Shown: piece after piece, positions 25,426 to 29,849 of the stretch
How positions within the stretch are numbered: position 1 is the first letter of the stretch
Layout of the letters: each line of letters opens with the position of its first letter
NCBI GenBank assembly: GCA_937892735.1
Contig: CALBGL010000016.1
Coordinates: forward strand, 1-29,849
Reading direction: 5' to 3'
Origin: an uncultured Clostridia bacterium
Lineage (GTDB): Bacteria; Bacillota; Clostridia; Lachnospirales; Bianqueaceae
Length of the DNA stretch: 29,849 nucleotides
The notes under the pieces: generated by a model
What the model was told of the DNA's origin: nothing
The model's input: the letters and a program-made list of their open reading frames with translations, nothing else
The model's database searches: none
Program-made: the position numbers and the translations under genes

Positions 25426-26088
25426 TTACTCTTTATCATATTCATCCCGGATGGCATTCAGACAAAGCTGGGGGCTGGCATACACCGGGATAGAAACCAT
25501 CTGCCCCAGTTTCTGTTCCATGCGCGCCATAGAGCCCTGTGCCAATAGAATACAATCCACTTTTTCTGCCAATGCCATGACAGTTTTAGCAATACATTCA
25601 TCATGGAGCTCCGGCTTACCATCGACCAACGCCTGATAGGCTCCGTCGGCCAGGCCATCTACTGGTGTCACAGTCTTTCCCAGCTTTTTGGCCTCAATCT
25701 GTAACAGTCGCATGGTAGGATCCAGGGTCGATCGCAGCGTAGCGACGACACCAATGACCGAACTTTCGGACACGGCTTTGCGAGCCATAGCTTCGTCAAT
25801 GCGTATGATAGGAACCTGTACCTGCTTACGTCCCTCGTATACAACGTCTCCTACAGAAGAACAGGTATTGAGAATCACATCGGCGCCCATGGCTTCTACT
25901 GCCTTGTAATAGGAAATCAGACGTTGATAAATCTCAGGAGTAGGAGCTCCTGCTTCTTTGACCTCTCCGATGATTTGGTCGTCGATGATGCTGATCAGCC
26001 GCCAATCCGGCAGCGTACGATTGATGACAGCTTGTAGGGGATCTGCCAGTCCCTTTCCAGTATAGATTGCTGCGATTGTTTTTTTCAT
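25426..26088 (-). CDS. Asp/Glu racemase superfamily protein with one catalytic-site cysteine
   Basis: This 220-residue protein has the Asp/Glu/hydantoin racemase fold. The first catalytic cysteine is in the NTCSSVGD motif (Cys76). At the second site, where two-cysteine racemases carry a Cys in a GCT-type motif, the sequence reads LLAQGSMARM (181-190) without cysteine. It may therefore be a one-cysteine lyase, isomerase or decarboxylase rather than a racemase; family members with one cysteine include arylmalonate decarboxylase (which keeps the other one). AGGAGG precedes the start. It is the first gene of the operon with the DUF1537 kinase and BKACE genes, behind the triple leader repeat. Confidence 0.75.
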   Translation of the reverse strand: MKKTIAAIYTGKGLADPLQAVINRTLPDWRLISIIDDQIIGEVKEAGAPTPEIYQRLISYYKAVEAMGADVILNTCSSVGDVVYEGRKQVQVPIIRIDEAMARKAVSESSVIGVVATLRSTLDPTMRLLQIEAKKLGKTVTPVDGLADGAYQALVDGKPELHDECIAKTVMALAEKVDCILLAQGSMARMEQKLGQMVSIPVYASPQLCLNAIRDEYDKE

Positions 26089-26110
26089 AATGACCCTCCT
26101 GAATGATAGA

Positions 26111-26360
26111 TCGGAGATGGACGCCCTCTGGCGGCCATCTCGAGACGTGGCACAAAACCAATGATTTAAAAATATGCCATACGTCAGAATGAGAATACTT
26201 TCGGAGATGGACGCCCTCTGGCGGCCATCTCGAGACGTGGCACAAAACCAATGATTTAAAAATATGCCATACGTCAGAATGAGAATACTTTCGGAGATGG
26301 ACGCCCTCTGGCGGCCATCTCGAGACGTGGCATAAAACCAATGATTTAAAAATATGCCAT
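26111..26360 (-). repeat. Three tandem 90-bp leader units upstream of the racemase operon (copy F array)
   Basis: Units begin at 26111, 26201 and 26291. They are nearly identical over the shared 70 bases of unit 3, with one difference at 26333. Each unit holds hairpin P2 (26114-26141, 26204-26231, 26294-26321), with stem GAGATGG and CGCC arms around an internal mismatch, and the arms of P1. In the promoter-proximal unit P1 is a perfect 10-bp stem between 26324-26333 and 26359-26368. The array would lie in the 5' untranslated region, about 275 bases long. Near identity implies recent amplification. Confidence 0.85.
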
Positions 26361-26380
26361 GCCACGTCTATTATACCATA
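26361..26380 (-). promoter_or_regulatory. Extended -10 promoter of the racemase-kinase-BKACE operon (copy F)
   Basis: On the minus strand TGGTATAAT (TATAAT at 26375-26370) is followed one base later by GACGTGGCAT, the 5' arm of P1. The -35 region is poor, so the TGN extension probably compensates. The TGG-TATAAT-A-GxCGTGG order is identical to copies B and D except for G to A at the second stem position, matched by a change in the opposite arm. Confidence 0.6.
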
Positions 26381-26450
26381 CAAAGATCGGAAAATATATG
26401 CATATTTTAAAAAAAGCATAATATAAATAAGGAGGGGAGGTGTCTTCTAT

Positions 26451-26996
26451 ATGGAAAGTGAAAAAATGGCTTGGGATTTGAGGGTACAGTGTATGGATAA
26501 CTTGGATGCGCAGGGTAGGCAATCGGCGCCGTCATTTTTAGCCGCATCGGATTTGCTGGCAGTTTTATCGGAGGAGAAAGTACCGGTTCGAATCAGTCCG
26601 CATTATCGAGCTGTAGACTGGATTCAGCGTGTCGGTCCTCATCTGGTAGATTCACCGGAAGATTGGGTTCTTACTGAAGATCAGGAGTGGATGGACGAGG
26701 CTATGTGGAACCAGTATGAACAGCCGAAAGGCAAGATTTTCATTGATTATCATAGGAGTCAGGCTTTTGCCGGGTTACGCGCAAAGGAACCGCATGCGAC
26801 CCCATTTGCCGAGAAATGGAAAGCACTGGGATATCATGTACAGGAAACAGATGGACATGATCATGCTCGGATGATGGAGATTTTAAAACAGGCGACGGGG
26901 GAAGCAGAGGTGTTGATTTTTCATACGAAACTGCCGAAACTTTACACAGAAGAAGAGAAGAATGTTGACGAATCCTCAGGAAAAATGATATACTAG
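26451..26996 (+). CDS. Degenerate transketolase N-domain-like protein, probably non-catalytic
   Basis: This 181-residue protein has no confident family match but is suggestively similar to the N-terminal subunit of split transketolases. The segment LAASDLLAVL near residue 31 resembles the transketolase start of the thiamine domain. KIFIDYHRSQ, then FAEKWKALGYHVQETDGHDHARMM, then LIFHTK resembles the region after the diphosphate-binding loop. The middle, where the GDG...N thiamine diphosphate and Mg site and the SKGH motif should be, is missing; family N-subunits are about 270-280 residues. No C-subunit gene is adjacent. A strong GGAGGGGAGG lies upstream, so it may be translated. It could be a decaying gene or a repurposed one. 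Confidence 0.5.
   Translation: MESEKMAWDLRVQCMDNLDAQGRQSAPSFLAASDLLAVLSEEKVPVRISPHYRAVDWIQRVGPHLVDSPEDWVLTEDQEWMDEAMWNQYEQPKGKIFIDYHRSQAFAGLRAKEPHATPFAEKWKALGYHVQETDGHDHARMMEILKQATGEAEVLIFHTKLPKLYTEEEKNVDESSGKMIY
26965..26994 (+). promoter_or_regulatory. Promoter for the PHP phosphatase-GH42 pair
   Basis: TTGACG (26965-26970), 18 bases, TATACT (26989-26994) with a TGA extension before it. It lies in the last codons of the transketolase-like gene and touches its TAG stop, so the next two genes probably have their own transcript. Confidence 0.65.
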
Positions 26997-27016
26997 ACCT
27001 GAAAGGGTGATAGAGA

Positions 27017-27766
27017 ATGATAGATATTCATTCCCACATTTTACCGGGAGTGGACGATGGATCTCCCAATCTGGAAGAGTCAATTCGGATGGCCCGGATT
27101 GCGGTTCGTGGCGGGACAAGCTGTATTGTGGCCACACCGCATTTTAATATACCGGGAGAATGGGAGGACCCGGAGAGGATTCGAGCATCTTACCAGGAAC
27201 TCACCATGGAGTTATCCAGACAGCAGATACCCCTGCAACTCCGGCTGGGGATGGAGATCTATGGAACGGAGGATGCGCCGCAGCGGTTGATGGATCAGGA
27301 ACTGTGGGGCTATGAAGGAACACAGTATATTCTGATCGAATTTGATTTCGACGAGAATCCGGATACCGTATTTTATATACTGGATGAGATTCATGACTTA
27401 GGCTATGTGCCGCTTGTAGCTCATCCGGAAAGATACCGTTTTGTGCAGCGAGATCCGGAGATGGTATATGAATGGCGCATGAGAGGATATGGGGCGCAGG
27501 TCAATAAGGGCAGCCTTATGGGGCGGTTCGGTCGAGGACCGGAGGAGACCTCCCATGCGCTTGTGGCCAGGAGTCTGGTGACGATGGTCGCGAGTGACGC
27601 GCATTCCTCGCGGATGAGAACGCCGGATATGCGGGAAGTATGGGACATGCTTTCGGCGGAATACGCTCCTCATGTGGCCCAGAGACTGATGCAGGATAAT
27701 CCGGCGCATATCCTGCGTGGAGAACCTTTTGAGCCGGGACATCCCAAAAGTTTTTTTGAAAGGTAA
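27017..27766 (+). CDS. PHP-domain tyrosine-protein phosphatase (CpsB/YwqE-like)
   Basis: This 249-residue PHP-fold metal-dependent phosphatase has metal-binding motifs in order: DIHSHILPGVDDG at the N-terminus, ATPHF, GMEIYG, AHPERYRF and SDAHSS. In the CpsB/CapC/YwqE family these enzymes dephosphorylate the tyrosine kinase that controls capsule or exopolysaccharide assembly. No kinase or polysaccharide gene is in view, so either the partner is elsewhere or the substrate differs. AAAGGGTGA lies upstream, and GH42 starts 12 bases after the stop. Confidence 0.85.
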   Translation: MIDIHSHILPGVDDGSPNLEESIRMARIAVRGGTSCIVATPHFNIPGEWEDPERIRASYQELTMELSRQQIPLQLRLGMEIYGTEDAPQRLMDQELWGYEGTQYILIEFDFDENPDTVFYILDEIHDLGYVPLVAHPERYRFVQRDPEMVYEWRMRGYGAQVNKGSLMGRFGRGPEETSHALVARSLVTMVASDAHSSRMRTPDMREVWDMLSAEYAPHVAQRLMQDNPAHILRGEPFEPGHPKSFFER

Positions 27767-27778
27767 AAGGAGAAAGCC

Positions 27779-29785
27779 ATGGACAAGCAAAAGAGGATCT
27801 ATTTTGGCGGAGATTATAATCCCGAACAGTGGGATGAGGAAACGATTCAAAAGGACATGGAACTGTTCAAAAAGGCGCACGTAAACTTGGTGGTGCTCCC
27901 CGTATTTGGGTGGGCGAAACTGGAGCCGGAAGAGGGCATCTATGATTTTGAATGGCTTCATCGTATTGTGGACCTTCTATGGAAGAATGGCATTCACGTC
28001 TGCATGGCGACGCCGACGACGGCACAGCCGGCCTGGATGTCCAAGAAATACCCGGAGGTACTACCGGTGGATATTCAGGGACGAAAGCGGACACATGGCA
28101 TGCGCGTATTCTTCTGCCATAACAGTGCGAAATATCGAGCGCGCGCGGCAGCCTTAGCAGAACAGATGGCCTCTCACTTTGCCCATCATCCGGCTCTGGT
28201 AGGCTGGCATGTGGCGAATGAATACGGTACATACTGTTACTGTCCCACATGTCAGGCAAAATTCAGACAGTGGCTGAAAGAAAAGTATAAGACACCACAG
28301 GCACTGAATCAGGCATGGAATTTGGCTTTCTGGGGCCGGCAGATCTATAGTTTCGAAGAAATGGAGCTGCCAACAGAACTAAATGATGATTATCGTTTTT
28401 ATCCGTCGATTCAGCAGGATTACCTGAAGTTTACAACGGACAGCATCGTCGAGTGTTTTGAGAATGAGTATCAGATTCTCAAGAAGCATACGCCCAATCT
28501 ACCTGTGATGACGAATATGTCTGGCTATATTAAGAAGCTGGATCAGTTTGAACTATGCAAACATCTGGATGTGGTGGGATGGGACAACTACCCATGGCCT
28601 TTTGAGGATCGTTCTTTGGCCGCTTTGAAGCACGATATTATGCGGGGGCTGAAACAGGGACAATCCTATTGGGTGACGGAACAGTCTCCCAATCAGCAGA
28701 ACTGGCAGCCTTATAATGTTTTGAAACGTCCTGGGGAGATTCGCCGCCTGGCCTATCAAGGCTTGGCGCATGGTGCGGATACGGCTTTATTTTTTCAGAT
28801 GCGGCAGTCTGTCGCCGGCCAAGAAAAGTTTCATGGCGCGTTGATCTCTCATGCGGGTCATGAAAAGACGCGTATATTTAGAGAGATGACCCAGATCGGG
28901 GAAGAACTGGAGAAACTGGGAGATTGTCTGATCGGAGCTCGTACCGAGGCCAGAGTGGGTCTTATCTTTGACTGGCATAACTGGTGGGCTGTGGAGCTTT
29001 GCAGCGGCCCCTCTAAGGACTTACAGTATTTGCCACAGGTACAGAAATACTATAAGGCATTTTATGAGAGAAACATTCCTATCGATGTCCTGCGCTATGA
29101 TCAGGATCTTTCTTCGTATGATCTGATCATCACGCCCTGTCTGTATCAGATGCGCGGCGATCTGGGCGAAAGGATCCGAGCCTATGTTCAGAAAGGGGGA
29201 ACCTTGCTGACATCTGTGTTTAGTGGGATTGCCAAGGAAAATGACCAAGTCATTTTAGGCGGATACCCCGGTGGCTTGAGAGAAGTACTGGGAATCTGGA
29301 TCGAAGAGACGGACGCTCTGCCGCCGCACATGCATAATCGAATGCATATCTTGCCATCGGCGAAATTCTCGCAAGATTCGTATGCCTGTTCCATGTTGTA
29401 TGATCTGATTCATCTGGAAGGAGCAGAAGCGCTAGCCGTATATGAGAAGGAATTCTATGCGGGCATGCCTTGTTCTACGGTCCATACCTATGGAAAAGGA
29501 AAGGCATACTATGTGGGAACGGATCCGGAACAGGCATTTATTGATGAATTATCTGGCCGGATTTGTCAGGATCTGGGACTTCGGGCGCCGCTGGAAGTCC
29601 CAGAAGGTGTGGAATGTACAAGACGAGATACTGGTGAAAGAAGCTTTTATTTTCTGATTAACCATCGGTCCGATGCTGTCATGATCCGACTACCGAGGGC
29701 ATTTTCAAATTCTTTCACAGGAGAGATTTTGCAGGGAGAACAGCAGCTAACCGCAGGGGATACCTGGATCCTGGAAGAACAATAA
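27779..29785 (+). CDS. Beta-galactosidase, GH42
   Basis: This 668-residue GH42 enzyme should hydrolyse beta-galactosides such as plant or milk oligosaccharides. GDYNPEQW is the family N-terminus. The acid/base is Glu148 in VANEYG and the nucleophile Glu301 in WVTEQSPNQQNW. The four cysteines of the GH42 zinc site are present at 113, 153, 155 and 158. The trimerisation domain follows, and a small C-terminal beta domain ends the protein. No signal peptide is seen, so it is cytoplasmic and needs a transporter, which is not in the window. AAAGGAG precedes ATG. It is probably co-transcribed with the PHP gene. Confidence 0.93.
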   Translation: MDKQKRIYFGGDYNPEQWDEETIQKDMELFKKAHVNLVVLPVFGWAKLEPEEGIYDFEWLHRIVDLLWKNGIHVCMATPTTAQPAWMSKKYPEVLPVDIQGRKRTHGMRVFFCHNSAKYRARAAALAEQMASHFAHHPALVGWHVANEYGTYCYCPTCQAKFRQWLKEKYKTPQALNQAWNLAFWGRQIYSFEEMELPTELNDDYRFYPSIQQDYLKFTTDSIVECFENEYQILKKHTPNLPVMTNMSGYIKKLDQFELCKHLDVVGWDNYPWPFEDRSLAALKHDIMRGLKQGQSYWVTEQSPNQQNWQPYNVLKRPGEIRRLAYQGLAHGADTALFFQMRQSVAGQEKFHGALISHAGHEKTRIFREMTQIGEELEKLGDCLIGARTEARVGLIFDWHNWWAVELCSGPSKDLQYLPQVQKYYKAFYERNIPIDVLRYDQDLSSYDLIITPCLYQMRGDLGERIRAYVQKGGTLLTSVFSGIAKENDQVILGGYPGGLREVLGIWIEETDALPPHMHNRMHILPSAKFSQDSYACSMLYDLIHLEGAEALAVYEKEFYAGMPCSTVHTYGKGKAYYVGTDPEQAFIDELSGRICQDLGLRAPLEVPEGVECTRRDTGERSFYFLINHRSDAVMIRLPRAFSNSFTGEILQGEQQLTAGDTWILEEQ

Positions 29786-29814
29786 TTTCTTACTTTCTCC
29801 GTCTCCTTAAAGAC

Positions 29815-29843
29815 TTGATTTTAAGCCATTTCTGTGTTATAAT
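29815..29843 (+). promoter_or_regulatory. Promoter for a gene beyond the window end
   Basis: TTGATT (29815-29820), 17 bases, TATAAT (29838-29843), a near-consensus SigA promoter. The bases after TATAAT are CCCCCT, so this one does not carry the GGCGTGG leader. No terminator is visible between the GH42 stop and this promoter. Confidence 0.65.
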
Positions 29844-29849
29844 CCCCCT

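Noticed and set aside
26111..26360. CRISPR-like array
   Set aside because: The units are contiguous 90-bp repeats without unique spacers, sit in a leader behind a promoter, and no cas genes are present.
25934..26419. Minus-strand open frame encoding a 30-residue peptide repeated three times
   Set aside because: It arises because the repeat unit is 90 bp (divisible by three). It has no ribosome binding site, its ATG lies upstream of the promoter, and it runs into the racemase gene in another frame.

Overview
The window looks like a chromosomal segment of a low-to-mid GC Firmicute of class Clostridia, perhaps Lachnospiraceae-like. The grounds are AGGAGG-type ribosome binding sites, SigA-type promoters (TTGAAA/TATAAT), dense coding, and a gene mix of Ech hydrogenase, meso-diaminopimelate dehydrogenase, HelD and intracellular alpha-glucan enzymes. 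The family-level placement is inference.

Region 1 (1-10612) is a 12-gene operon: hypA-hypB, echABCDEF, then hypF-hypC-hypD-hypE. It encodes a six-subunit, membrane-bound, energy-converting [NiFe] hydrogenase of the Ech type and the machinery that builds its NiFe(CN)2CO centre. The large subunit stops three residues after its last CxxC motif, so it has no C-terminal tail to cleave, and no maturation protease gene is present. Region 2 (10735-15968) holds housekeeping and accessory genes: ddh, a GH18 lipoprotein, a membrane-anchored EEP-family hydrolase, a YgjP-like zinc peptidase, sfsA and a hemolysin III/PAQR-type membrane protein. Region 3 (about 15990-17140) is an AT-rich islet with a frameshifted GNAT acetyltransferase and the remnant of an unknown gene. 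Region 4 (17297-23116) holds a HelD-like RNA polymerase recycling helicase and a pulA-malQ operon for intracellular alpha-glucan breakdown. Region 5 (23173-26088, minus strand) is a three-gene operon of an Asp/Glu-racemase-like protein, a DUF1537 four-carbon-acid kinase and a BKACE (DUF849) protein. It is probably a small catabolic pathway for an unidentified acid. Region 6 (26451-29785) holds a degenerate transketolase-N-like protein, a CpsB/YwqE-like PHP phosphatase and a GH42 beta-galactosidase.

The most unusual feature is a recurring promoter-plus-leader element. A TATAAT-like box is followed one base later by GGCGTGG, then about 30 bases, then CCACGCC, and in several copies a second hairpin. 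I see it upstream of hypA (1-78), ddh (10632-10712), helD (17138-17190), pulA (19415-19551, a full copy followed by a partial one) and, on the minus strand, the racemase operon (26111-26375, three tandem 90-bp units). Stem sequences differ between copies but pairing is kept by compensatory changes, which points to a selected structure. I do not recognise it as a known riboswitch. Genes behind it are functionally unrelated, so it is either a dispersed, amplifying repeat or a global regulatory leader or operator.

Boundary notes: the window starts inside the first promoter -10 box and ends just after a promoter for a gene outside the window.
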